Origin: Syngnathus acus
Lineage: Eukaryota; Chordata; Actinopteri; Syngnathiformes; Syngnathidae
Length of the DNA stretch: 64,000 nt
Assembly (NCBI RefSeq): GCF_901709675.1
Contig: NC_051092.1
Coordinates: 6,762,491 to 6,826,490 of the forward strand
Reading direction: 5' to 3'
The notes under the pieces were generated by a model. The model did no database searches. It was not told the DNA's origin and was given only the letters and a program-made list of their open reading frames with translations. Made by a program: the position numbers and the translations under genes. Each line of letters starts with the position of its first letter. Positions within the stretch are counted from its first letter, which is position 1. Below are positions 11,706 through 45,900 of this stretch, in pieces.

Positions 11706-14700
11706 ATGGAAGGAGGAGGGACAGGTGTTGATCTCACCAGGAAGTTTGTTTCGGAAGCAGAGCTTGACGAGAGGAGGAAAAAAAGACAGGAGGAGTGGGA
11801 GAAAGTTAGGAAGCCTGATGACCCTGAGAGTAAGATCACCCACAAGAATCCTTCAACAAACTCCCATGTATCAATTCGAAATACATCTGCAGATATACTT
11901 TTCTTTCTTCTTCCGCAGAGGCCCCCGAGGTAGAGTATGACGCGCGTTCTCTCTTTGAGCGTCTGCGGGACCAGAGAGACAAAAAGCAAGAGGAATTTGA
12001 GGAGCAATTCAAATTCAGTGGGTATTGGCATGTTGTTTTTAAATGGTCTATGTTTTTTGTACGTTTGGATTTGCTCTGTGACTGTTCCACTGTAATAAGC
12101 CTATAAAGTTTTCTTTTGTAGAATAAATCTATTATCGAATTAGGATTTTTGTTCCCAGTGAGGCTCTTTAGTTGATTTGAACATGCTTAGGATGGTTGTC
12201 AATGTGAAATTCCTTTTTAGTTTTTAAAGGAGTAAATTTGTGGATTTTTTTGTTCGACTGTATCAGTATCAATGTTAACAATTGCTTTCAGTTCAACTAA
12301 GACCTACTGCACATATGGTGCTGAGCTGAACGCGACCGAACACCTTAGTTTGGCTTAGTGTCAGCAGCTAATTTTGCTGCCATTTAGAATTTGAATCACA
12401 GATGAACTGGGATATGATGTCACAACTGTCATACTAAACTAAAACTAACTGTGTCTTAGTGCAGTCAATGAATGGTCAATGAGTCATTGCTAACAGCCTT
12501 TCAATATGCAGACTGTTCTTCATTTTTCTATTTGTTATCTCTTTATTGTAGCTATGTTAGCATTGCACGTCAGCAGATGTACATGTGCTTCCCTTCATAC
12601 TAGATTTTGGGGTTCACGGAATCCCCACCAGGGGATATTGCTGTTGGAGTCGATGCAGATTTTGCAGAGAAAATAATAATAATGCTCCGTTTCCTCCCAC
12701 ATTTCAAAATCACACGTGGTATACTGATTGGGCACTCCAAATTGCCGATAAGTGTGAGTGCGGGTGCGGATGGTTGTTCGTCTCTGTGTGCCCTGCGATT
12801 GGCTGGCAACCAGTTCAACCTACTGCCCAATGACTGCTGAAAATGGATGGAGGGCGGGAGGGGGGGATGAATAATAAAGATTAGTTTGGTTTTGAATAAG
12901 TCCATAGATCTTATCAACAAATTTCATTATATGCTACCCTCATAACAGTAAAAAGCACTAACAGTCAACCATTCGTCTCAAAAACTTTAGTTTGTTCTTA
13001 TAGTAGCACTTTCAATATTGTTCCCTGTTTCCCTACAGCAAACACGGCTCAATATTGTGAATGTGTTGAATTGTATTTGAGTGTTGTCAAGCTTATGTTC
13101 TCTTTTTCTGGGTTTTTCCTTCATGAAGGTCACCAAAGAGTATTTTTGAACGGACTGTAATACTGCTTTTTTTTTTTCTCCTCTCTACAAAATGCCATGA
13201 TTGTGCTGCAATGTGCTAAGAGCAGCTTTGTTTCCATGGTGACAGAGAACATGGTGAGGGGATTGGACGATGATGAGACCAGCTTCCTGGACGAGGTTTC
13301 CCGGCAACAGAGCCTAGTGGAGAAGCAACGCAGGGATGAAGAGAAACAGGAACTGTTGGAATACAGAATATCCTTTTGATCATGTCAACCGTTTAGTTAA
13401 TCACTATGGCTAACTCAGTCGTCTTATTTTAGCCCCTTTACCCACTGTCCAACTCAGATGGCTTTTTTTCAAATTTGTCTGCTCTTCTGTGTGGAAGTCG
13501 GCCAATTCTGGTATCGTCGGGACTCTGAAGCAAGGTTGATATTGGCACAGATCCCGACCGATAATTTGTTTTCATACTTGCCCATCCCAAATACTTAACA
13601 CAAAAATGCTGTTAAACCTTAACTTACTAAACCATTGTAGTTACTTTACCTCAAATTTGTTGCATAAGAGTAATACAAGGCTAAGCTGAGACTTGAGTGT
13701 TAGCATTTTTTTCAGCTAGGTGATCTTGACCCACACTTTTGTTTATTCCCTCCATTGGAGGATAAAGAGATCTCCTTTTGTTCATTTGCAATGCTGCAAG
13801 TCAAACACAATAGTTGCCATTTCTTGTAATTGAATGAAAGAAGTATGCCATTAAATATGAGATCATGGCAACAGAACAGAAATGTTAACACCCATAATGA
13901 CTTTCTTCCATCAAATAGTGTCCTGCAGCTGTATGACCGTCCTGCATGTTCACCATTCCCTGTGGCTTACAAGTTTCCCTCTGAGCGCTTTATATTTTCT
14001 TCCCTGTTCTTAGCAGAAAACCAGTGCGACAGAGAGGTTTGTCTGTAATTGGCAACAAAGTAGGTTGTCCTGGAAACTGCATCGTCATGTGGTAACTACG
14101 GTTGCATTTTCAATCTGTCCTGTTGCTTTGAGAAGCTCACAAGGATTCGCACAAACCTCATTGACCCAATACTGTACCCAATTGCGTATAACTGAATGAA
14201 TTCATGTTGCAGACCCAAGTGTGAATCCCTTGAGCTATTCCCACCTTTTCCTGTTTTAGCCATCTAATCTGTGTCACCTCCCAGTACTGTTCGTAGCCGC
14301 TCAGAACTGTGCCATTTTTTTGGGAGCGTAACACTGGAAGGCTCTGATAGCTGCCGCATGGTACAATATCAGAAAGTCGAATCTTACTTGAGGTGTCACA
14401 AAGGTTCATTGACCTTAACTCTATGCCGTCACAGTGCCGTAGTAAAGCAATTCTCCACTGACAGCCGCCCAGAGCCTGAGAAGAAAGCAACTTCTAAACA
14501 AACAGTGGTGGAGCAAAGGACCAGCCATTTGTCTCAGGCCCATTTACTGGCTGGTGCTGTCAAGAGACGCAAGTATGGACAGACACAAATGCTTCCTACC
14601 ACTATTGGTATCTGTCATCTGGGTGCAGCACAATACAAGACAAAACCTTGACTTGAAAGCACCTCGTTCAGCTTATTTTACAAACCTAAATTCGAGTGAA

Positions 14701-15596
14701 GTTGGGACTTTGAATGTCTATAAGAACATCTATTTTCTGAACCGCTTCTCCTCACGAGCGTCACAGCCGTTCTGGGCAGTAGGCGAGGGACATCTTGAAC
14801 AGGTCGCCAGCCAATCGCACGGCACACATATAGACAAGCCTTTGCATTCACAATCACACCTATGGACAACTTGAACGGTCAATCATCCTACCAAGCATGA
14901 TTTTGGAATGCGGTAGAAAACCCATGCAGGCCGGAATTGAACCGTGCGCCTCTGAACTGTGAGCTAACTAGTCCTCCAACGATATTTATAACAAAATAAA
15001 TCAGAGCTCTGTATTAGTACATGAGCTTGGTAGCAAATCTTTTATGGGGGGGCAGAGGACAAACCGATCATTGAACATGGAACACAGCTGCTTTCTCTCT
15101 TTTGCCTCTCTTTTGTCTTCCCTCAACCAGTTCGTCCCAGTCATCAGACAGCAGTAAGAAACAGAGGGTGGAAAGTGCAGCAACGGGAAATGGAGACAGA
15201 CACACAGGTGGGCATCAAGCATGAGGCCTAGAACTGTTCACAACCACTTTGTGCTGGAAACTTCAAACTCCTACTTGGTGTCCGAGTTCCTTGTTGAGTT
15301 CTCTCAGTCTTGACAGTAACTTGTTGTGTTTAGAACAGGAGGGAGGAGGCGGACGAAGATCAGGGGGTGCTGAAAATCAACAAACTGTCACGGGCCTTAC
15401 GCCCAAAAACCCTTCGCCCCCCCTTAATTCCAGTCCAGCTCTACTTCACCTGCCCTCGGCAGCGGTCTGCATCGGCGTCCTTCCGGGCCTCTGCGATTAT
15501 TCCGGCAGCAGCGACTCTGACAGCAGCTCGGACAGCGAAGGTAGCGTAGATGCAATCATGTTGCCGTACCCGAGGCACAGCAGAGCCAATAGATAA
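11706..15596 (+). CDS. fam192a: FAM192A / PSME3IP1 (NIP30), PA28-gamma-interacting nuclear protein
   Basis: Exons: 11706-11829, 11919-12017, 13246-13367, 14433-14572, 15131-15207, 15334-15596; 274 residues against about 254 in human. Seen: N-terminal [21 protein letters not shown], then the RSLFERL and [10 protein letters not shown]...FLDEVSRQQ blocks of the Nip30 domain, a basic middle ending in LLAGAVKRR, and the acidic-serine tail CIGVLPGL...[15 protein letters not shown]. Known: human PSME3IP1/PIP30 is nuclear and binds the proteasome activator PA28-gamma (PSME3) through its C-terminal region, altering proteasome substrate choice. The third intron has AT-AC ends. The last residues after DSEG ([10 protein letters not shown]...) do not resemble the human end; a donor-like GAAG/GTAGCG lies exactly there, so another terminal exon may exist, but I found none before 17 kb. 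cpne2 lies next to it, tail to tail. Confidence 0.93.
12680..12855 (-). repeat. Dispersed tRNA-like (SINE-type) repeat, reverse orientation
   Basis: On the minus strand this reads GGGCAGTAGG, GAACTGGTTGCCAGCCAATC, GGGCACACAGAG and GTGGGAGGAAAC, the recurring blocks of a repeat family seen at least four more times in the window. It lies in the second fam192a coding intron. Confidence 0.7.
13368..14432 (+). other. fam192a: U12-type AT-AC intron of fam192a
   Basis: The intron starts ATATCCTTTT directly after the AGA codon at 13365-13367 and ends in AC at 14431-14432. A U12 branch-point match, ACCTTAACT at 14412-14420, puts the branch A (14418) 14 bases before the end. Splicing joins codons in phase 0 and gives a middle segment close in length to human. 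The nearby AG at 14433-14434 would shift frame and hit a stop within nine codons, so AC is needed. Confidence 0.88.
14737..14990 (+). repeat. Dispersed tRNA-like (SINE-type) repeat
   Basis: Blocks in order: CTGAACCGCTTCTCCTCACG, GGGCAGTAGGCG, GGTCGCCAGCCAATCGCA, CCCATGCAGG, then GGAATTGAACCG near the end, resembling an inverted tRNA T-arm box. Same family as the copies at 33725 and 62785. It lies in a fam192a intron. Confidence 0.75.
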
Positions 15597-17015
15597 GTCT
15601 GTCTCACACACACATACTCTAACTTGTGGGATCATCTTAAACATGCACCTATTTAAACCAAACACCTGTCTTTAACGTGTTCTAGTAATTTAATGTTCTC
15701 ACAAGAAGTTAGTCGTGAATCGCAATGAATCCTTTGCTAATAACTACCAGTAACGTTGTTGTAAAGATTGGGCTTGATAATAAGTGATCAATTAAATCGT
15801 CATGAATATTGTTGATTATGTGGAAGTATTGATTAATTGTATCTTTAGCAATTGAGGCAAAATGAAATGGAGCACTTTAAAGTGACCAACTGATTCATTC
15901 TCTTCTGTCTTCTAACTATACAGAATGAACCCTTCGAGTTCTTCTAAATTACTCACGTTAATTTAGTTCTAATAGCACGTCTACTCATTCGCAGCACTTC
16001 CAACTTGTGCAGTAATTCAACAGTCGGAGAGCTCTACTTTTCTTAGTCTCGTTTTTTGCCAGATTATTTCCCACCCAAAAGGAGACTTGCAGTGTAGTGC
16101 GACTTGTGTTTTTCCCTTCTTAGTGATTCATCTTTTTGACTGTTGCGACTTGTATGCCAGGGTGACTTCTACTCTAGAGCGACTTAGTCTGGGAAAACGT
16201 CTCAACTCTTTTGCTGTCTGAAGAAGTAAAACATGACATTAGATATGGTGGCCCAAGGCATGTATACTTCTGCTATGGCACAACTCCTCCATGGAGCTCT
16301 CCTATGCTGTGCAAACAGACATTTAGAAAGACATACACCTATTAAAAATAACCCTGGTGTGGATTTTCCTCTCAAGATAATTTAAAAAGGATGGTTTCCT
16401 ACTCATTTTGCTCCTTTACATCATCAATTCCCACTAAATTCTCGTGAGAACTGTCTGCAACAACCCCTTTCAGTGTTTCTTCTAAAGGGATAAAAAAAAA
16501 ACAACTGTGCAAAATAATCCTAATAAGGCCTAACATTGAAAACTAACCATTTTGATCAGACTCAACTTGTGTAGCTGCTCGTATTTTTGCTATTGTTGCA
16601 CTCAAACGTGATGCTTCTCCCTCAATCACGTTTCATGCAGTTTAGCCAAGCAAGCAATCCCGTACCGCCTACTCCGACGACGTCCCGATCCCCTCTCCCA
16701 CATACCTCTCCCAACCCAACCCAAGCCACAGTGATGGCAAGCTGTGCTTTTGGCTGTGGGAAAAGTGATTGACAGCTGCGGAGGAAGGAAAAGACTTGCG
16801 TCGATTGATTCGCATATCACATAACACGTACCTTTGTAGCAACCAGCAACAGACTGGTGAGATTCGGAAGGAGACACTCCTCTCTGGGCCCCATGCAGTC
16901 GGAATTATGTTGGAAAATAATGGAATGAATGTGTGTGAAACATAATTTAGGAGAGATGCTCATGTGTCATGTGCCCTGACTCCAAAGAGAAATAAAAAGC
17001 TTCCTGTTTTAATCG
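15597..17015 (+). other. fam192a: fam192a 3' UTR
   Basis: No exon of another gene is seen here. AATAAA at 16991-16996 is the first good poly(A) signal after the stop, giving a 3' UTR of about 1.4 kb. Purine/pyrimidine runs and short open frames (for example 16587-16772) are not supported as genes. Confidence 0.6.
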
Positions 17016-17403
17016 CTTTCTGTGTTTATTTTAATGTATCCTACCGATAGGGTACATTGTAATTTTTTTGGCGTCCCCCACCTTCACTTAAGAATCACCA
17101 AAACGTTTCAGGCTATGATGACAGCTCATAATGTTAGCATTTAAGACAGGTCTGATGAATCTTGAAAGTTTTCAACATTGCCCAGAAATTGCAATTTTAA
17201 AACAAGCTGGGGTTTAGTTTATTTGTTTTGGGGGGCGGGGTTCATCTTTTTGATGTGGCTGCCAAATGTGTTGTCATTTTGTGAATCTTTTTAAGAGGTT
17301 TTAAGACCATAGCCACACCCATTAAAAAAAGAAACATGTTTTTCATACAAAAACAATGGCACACAGTGAACTCAATGAGAAACTGATATCGAGAACAGTT
17401 ATG

Positions 17404-18297
17404 TTTATTAACCTGAGTGCTGACAGACACAACTTTACAAAATGAAGAGCACCACATTTAGTACAGAGACACTGCAATATGCATTTCATGATTGTATAAC
17501 TACACAAGTCTGCACTGCATAATACAATAAAAATATTTACTGGAGCTTATCAATACCTATTACATCATATACAATCTAATACTGTATGCATATCACAAAC
17601 AGCTCGTGCACATAATGACACTTTCAAGGTATGACAAAATTCTCGTTTCATTACAGTATTTACAAAATCTGTAGCACATAATGAAAAAAAAAAACCATGC
17701 ATTTTATGGTCTTTGTTCATTTGTAAACAGTGACTGGCAACATGCTGGATGAGCCAAAGCTGTAACACAGATCTGGGAAAATGGTCCCATATTGAAGAGC
17801 AGCATCACACAGTTGCCGTGTGTTTTTTTTGCCTCCTTCCATTCGCATTGAATGCTTTCTCTACCTGCAAATTGGGGAATGACTGGGTTGGGTCCACCAT
17901 AAATCAGCCTTCTTCAATCTGACTGCTACCTGAAAACAAGCCGTACGACCACTGATACTGATTTCAGCCAAGCAGACTGAACACCACAACGTTGTAAGAA
18001 TCACACGATATCACAAGACACGTGCAAAAAGCGAACCAGACATCCTCAACAATAAAAATTTGCTTCTCTTGAATATGACTGTTGTTAAATATGTGGCTTT
18101 GTATCACAGTTCTTGAAAAACTGATTGATTCATCCTGAATTATCTACTGAGCTGTCGTTTAAAGCAGAAAAAAAAATACTAAAATGATGACAAGGATGTC
18201 TTCCACATATGAGGTATTCGTCCACGGCGGTCACGTACTTTCAATTTGCACTGCCTGTTGTGAACAGAAAAGCTATTTTACAATGTGAGCTGTCATC
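17404..18297 (-). other. cpne2: cpne2 3' UTR
   Basis: Runs from the copine stop at 18300-18298 to a possible poly(A) signal, AATAAA on the minus strand (TTTATT at 17404-17409). The fam192a and cpne2 transcripts converge with roughly 400 bp between their predicted ends. Confidence 0.5.
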
Positions 18298-40369
<22,072 letters not shown>

Positions 40370-42933
40370 CTGAAGATTAGAAGAAGAAAAATGAAGCATT
40401 TTAGTAATACATTTGTCAATTTAAAGTAAACCGGCTAAACCAGCATTGATAACAGTAAAATCAAGGTCAGGTCATTTAGTTTGGACATTGGTGTGGGATG
40501 GTTGACCCATCACCCATCAAGTTCTGGGTTGTTCTTAGTAAAGGTGGTATGTCCCTGGATACGGATGGTGACCCAGTTTGAGAGTTAATATTTGTTTCCC
40601 TTTAAAATTAATCATCAGGTTTGATTGCTCCTAATATTGCATATTTGGTATGTTTTATTCCACTTTTTCTTTCAGACCTATACCAGTACGCATCCTCAAC
40701 TCTTGAGTAGTCACTGATACCAAGTATCAATACTACTAGTACTTTTAATGCGCAAGATTTGACAAAAAAAACAGACATATTAAACACCTGTATATCCCAA
40801 TCTATCTTTTTCCTTATACTTGTCTGAATTTAATGGCAATTTTCAATAATCTTTTTTTCATTTGTTATATATAAATAAATAAATAGATAGATGAATAAAT
40901 GAATGTCTAGTGGCCAGAAAAACTACTAATCAAAATAAGTGACTGTGAATATATGTACAACTTTTCAAGGAATACAAGGAAGTTCAAATAATTAAATTAA
41001 ATACAAAGGTGCTTCGGGTAACATTTGGGACTGGCTCCCACTTACCTAGAGTTAATCATTTCACAATGAACTTACATTTATTTCAATGAAAATTATTAAT
41101 GCATTGCTTTGGTGAAACCATGTGCTTTGTGGAAGTTTCTTGCTTTACTTTGTTATACAATGTTGTATGCTGAAAGGCACATACAACTCCTACATTACAG
41201 TGGTTTGTCATAAAAAGCCAAGAGGAAGTTGTAAGTCTGACACGCAATATCAAAACATTACCATTTACTTTGACAACATGAAGCAATGGTCCTGCCCCAA
41301 AAAGTAAAATACAATAAAGTTTTCATTGGTGAGGTCGTTACAGTACCAGCCTACAATTCGGATGCAGGAATAACACTCATGTGGCCCTAGTCTGAATCGT
41401 GACTAACCTTTTATGGGCAATGTGTGTGATATATTCCAAAAATATAAGACATATAAAAATGCCACAGCTGAAATCAGGATGGGTTATCAGTAAGGTTTAA
41501 AAAGGTAATTGAACCTCACAATGTATCTTTTTTCCTCTCATAAGAAACACCTAATGATAAAAACACAAATACATGCCGATGTCATCTGTCCACCCACATA
41601 AAATTGTTTACGTAAAAATGCCTTCTGAGAAAAGCCACAAAACAGGTGTGGCCATGCAGAATGACCCTGATGGAGGTCACCGTTGCCTTCTAGAAGCTAA
41701 AGCAATATTGTTTACAATATAATGAAGCAACGTGCATCCATAATCTTGCGTGCAACACATCCTGACCAAGCCAAAGCCTCCCAAACAAAAAGCCAAGATC
41801 TATCATGGTGTAGTGAGTTTCGAATACAATGAGAAAATATCGCTTTATTTAAAACTCTTCCACCCAACCACCCCCCCCCCCCCCACTGATATTTGATGCA
41901 GCTTTTAGACAACCTAACACCTCATGTCCATTAGGATGGATTTGTTCACAGAACAGCACGCAAAAAAAGGATGCTGTTTGTTGCTAAGAAACACAACGTG
42001 TCATAACCAACATGATTCCTCTCATGTGATGTCACACTGGTAGTGGTGATGTACTAAGCAGGCACATAGAGAAATTTCAGAAATCTCCTGCATTTAATGA
42101 GAGTAAGGGGTTTTAACTGCAAAACAATTCATTATAGGGAATATGAAACATTGACAGACATTTAAAGGGACACATTTGATACACTGGTCATCCTAGGATT
42201 TTACTGGCCAAATGAAATGCTTGAAACTAGACCCAATGAACATCAAGCTAAAAAATATATATATAATATTTACGTTTTCTAATTTATATATCATATGCCA
42301 TACATCATATTATTAATTTCGATGCAAAAACTCAAATCTGCATACTCTCCCTGGTCCTACAATACACACGGAATTACACATTTTCACACCCAAGTCACTT
42401 GCCCTCATTGACAGAGCAAGAGCGGTGAGTGACAACCTGTCAAAGAGGACGGCTTGGGTATGGCTGGCAGGAATTCAACATAGATATTGCTCTCCGAACT
42501 CAAATTCATACCATGCGCTCTCTGATGGGGCGTCAACAAAGCCTTACTTAAACTTAAATATGGAATTTCAGAGTAGACCCACGTGCGCACACGCACTTGA
42601 TAAAACATGCCTTCTTATATTTAATCGTTTCTGCAAAATTGTCGTTTTCTCTCATCCAACATCTTGATAGATTCCGTTATCCAGCACACGCTTCTCGACA
42701 AATCTTACCGTGATTAAAAAAAGAAACGAAAAGAAAAAAAGAGGAAAGCCATCCAACTTCTCCGCGCTTTTTGGGTGACGATATTTTGCTGCCGCACGCT
42801 GAACGAGTGGTTGTTTTTAAGTTTCATTAAGCTATTTTTGAAACAGAAGTCCTAACGGCATGTTTATCCTCGGGACCCTGGGAGGCGCATTTAAACGTTA
42901 ATTTATCCTTGGAGGAAAGGCACGCTCCTTACC

Positions 42934-42975
42934 GCCGCGGCTCCGCCAAGTTAAGAGAAATTATATAGCGTGTCA
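42934..42975 (-). promoter_or_regulatory. cpne2: Putative cpne2 non-coding first exon and promoter
   Basis: On the minus strand a GC-rich stretch, CTTGGCGGAGCCGCGGCG, ends at a good donor, GTAAGGAG at 42933. It is the only CpG-dense spot between cpne2 and the myosin gene and would splice to the acceptor at 40370. The transcription start is unknown. Confidence 0.45.
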
Positions 42976-45900
42976 CAGGAAGTTAATCAAATAAACCCGT
43001 CAAAATAAAAGTATACCCGTTTTGTTTCAATATTGGCCTTTAACGCCTTATTCGCAAAAGGGCATTATTTCCCCTCAGTTTGTTGATATTTTCACAGAAA
43101 TAATCATTACAAGACCAAAATAATACCACACCAGACAAAAAAATTGAGTAAAGAATAAGACTACCTCAATATAGTATCTATCTATTTATCTATCTACAAG
43201 ACTGAAATGCAATCTAGGGAACAAAGCCCAAGATATGGACAAATCCTTAATGGTAACCCCAAAAGAAGAAAAATGACAACCTGAATGGAAGCAACATATA
43301 AAATACTAAAGCACATGCGCGCATACACACATGCACAGAAGCACAAGAAAATAATAACTAACAATAACAACAATAACAATAATAATAATATGGTGGCGCA
43401 TTTTTTATATAGAGTTGTGTTAATGCCCATGGCATGGATAACATGCACGTTTGTGAACCCCCCCAACACTGAAAAGGTACGCATAGCTTTTAGGGAAACA
43501 GATTCTGCCATCCAAGCAGTATCTTTTCCAGGAACATTTATTATTGTTATTATTTCAGCAAAATCTTATTCTACCTAACGCCATAGTGATATAAATCCTC
43601 TCTGCTGAGTTAATATTACGTTCAATAGCAGGCAGGGCAACATACTTTTTGTTGTATTGACGGGTGATCCAAAGCAAATAGGTTTAGGCTTTTTATGAGG
43701 CAACAACATCATGACTGTAAACTATTCATGAAGGACTTGCTGTATGTACGACAGTAAAAACCATGTTATAGCAAACCACACTGCACACTATATAATACAG
43801 GCAGGGAATACAGTGTTGCAATAGCACCATCTAGTGGTCAATCAAGAATCCTGTGTCTTAAAATGCAGCGGCAGGTGGGGGAAAAGTCCAAACCAAATTA
43901 ATGAATGACGTTTAAATGACTAATCTTTTAAATCTCTTATACCCTCTCCTCTATTTCATGTCTTCAAAACTATTCTATCAACCTTCTTCTGCACAATATC
44001 AACGCTTGTTAAGCTTGAACGACTTTACAATGTAAACAACAAACACACTATGCAGCAAGATTCTCTAATTAAGTTTGTCAAAATGCATTTCCGGAGTCTT
44101 AGCAGATGACAGGCTGAGAGAGATGAGTGACACTGGAAAAGCACCAAATAGAAACTTGACTTCACTTCGGCATTTAGAGCATGTCAACAGGATGTCTTGG
44201 GTGTCTTGAGGAAAAAAGCTAATTTGATATTGAATAACTCTGTTCTGACCTCAGGATTTCATTACCAAAGATACTTCACACCATAGCACTATGCAAGGTT
44301 GTGAGGATGATACATATCCACAAACAGGGGTGGGGGGCATCTTGGATCAGGTCCTACTCATCCGGAGTGCTGGTGACATGTTGGTATGGCAAACAGCGGA
44401 TCTGTGTGAACAAACTCTTGGCCTCATCATACCAATGGTACTGTCGCAGTAACATCGGCCTAAAATGGCAATTTAGGTTTATTCACGTGGCACATTTCCA
44501 ATGTTCGCAGCGAATTAATCGGGTAATGCAAAAATTTCACAGTTGTCGTTAATTACAAAACAGGGGCAAATTTATTTGACTCTAAAATGAGAAAAAGAGA
44601 TAATATTGCATTATGATAAACACTGCAAATACCGTACTGTACATCACATGGAACATTTGCTGCTACTACCAATTGAATGATCTCAACACCTCAGTTCAAT
44701 GGCTTGTTCCAGGATTCTTGTCCACGACACAGAATAAAAAAAAAAAATGCTTTCCTCAAAATAACCAGTATAATAACAACACTGTATGGCATATTAAATG
44801 GGCAACTCACACCTTCTTTATGCACCAAGTACATGTGGAATAAATGAGTTAAAATCAGTTTTGCACTAAAATAGAAATAAAATATGAACAATAAACATCA
44901 AATAATAATGTTATGCTAAAATTCGATTTTTACTTAATTTTTTATTTGCAGGTCTGACCCCCAAGGTGACTGTCTGGCAAAATACTTGCTTCTAGTGGAG
45001 GGGTGTCGGTTCAGTTTAGTTTCCCGTCGACGTAGCATTTTCTGTGGCCTTTCCTGAATCATATTCTTAAGTATGAGGACACCAGCGGAAAACAAGGTTA
45101 AGACCTTCATCAAAACGAAAGTTTGTAGTTCAAAATGTGGACATAGGAAATGCGCTTCTTCGTTTTACAGCTTTAGTCATGTGACGTTCCACTTAACCAG
45201 CTTATTTATAAATAGAGTACAATGTTTGTACCTTGAAAGTGCGAATCTCAGCATTTCACTCTAGTCCCCTCCTGCCTCTCGCAGAAACAGTTGTGGCCCT
45301 CAGCATTAAAGTATGTTAATGAAAGCCCATACTACATCTCGGCATACATCGCATCCTTTACTGGGTAGTAGTAGTTATGCATCATGTGTAGGGAAGTGAA
45401 TTCCTCAAGTAATGAGCAATCTTAGCAAGTACAGAATAGAGTTGTCAAATTGAACAGCTGTCCAACACTATTTTAAGCCATAATTAACACGACAACTCAC
45501 CGAAAATGTCACCTTATCATATCATATATCGTATCATTTGATTCCTTGATGTCCCCGTGGTCTATTAAAAATGACTGAAGACCAGTTTATTCCAATATTT
45601 TCAGTCAGACATTTCTTTTTGGCAAGGATCTGAAAAAAAATATGCAAGTAGCCGATACAAAAAAATTAGAATAGAAAGGGTTTTGATTTGTGTTTATTCA
45701 AAAAAGGAAAATAATATCAAACAAAAAATGGTCACATGAGACAGATGGAAACAGAAGGTCCAATGCGGACGTGTTAAATTCTTCGACTATGATAACAGCT
45801 TACATTCCTCACAGCTCGACACCATCAACTTCAGTGACCTTAAAAGCGCATCGAGCGTCATCACATTCTAGTAGTATATAATAATAGTAGTATATCCCCA

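Noticed and set aside
14433-14435. Ordinary AG acceptor for the fam192a exon at 14433
   Set aside because: Using the AG at 14433-14434 shifts the frame and meets a stop within nine codons, while the AC end keeps the conserved middle segment.
43285-43578. Open frame with an asparagine run
   Set aside because: The run is an AAC/AAT simple repeat; the rest has no resemblance to a protein family.
45740-45869. Plus-strand open segment reading WKQKVQCGRVKFFDYDNSL...
   Set aside because: About 42 open codons is within chance, the acceptor-like site lacks a pyrimidine tract, and no family or neighbouring exon was found.
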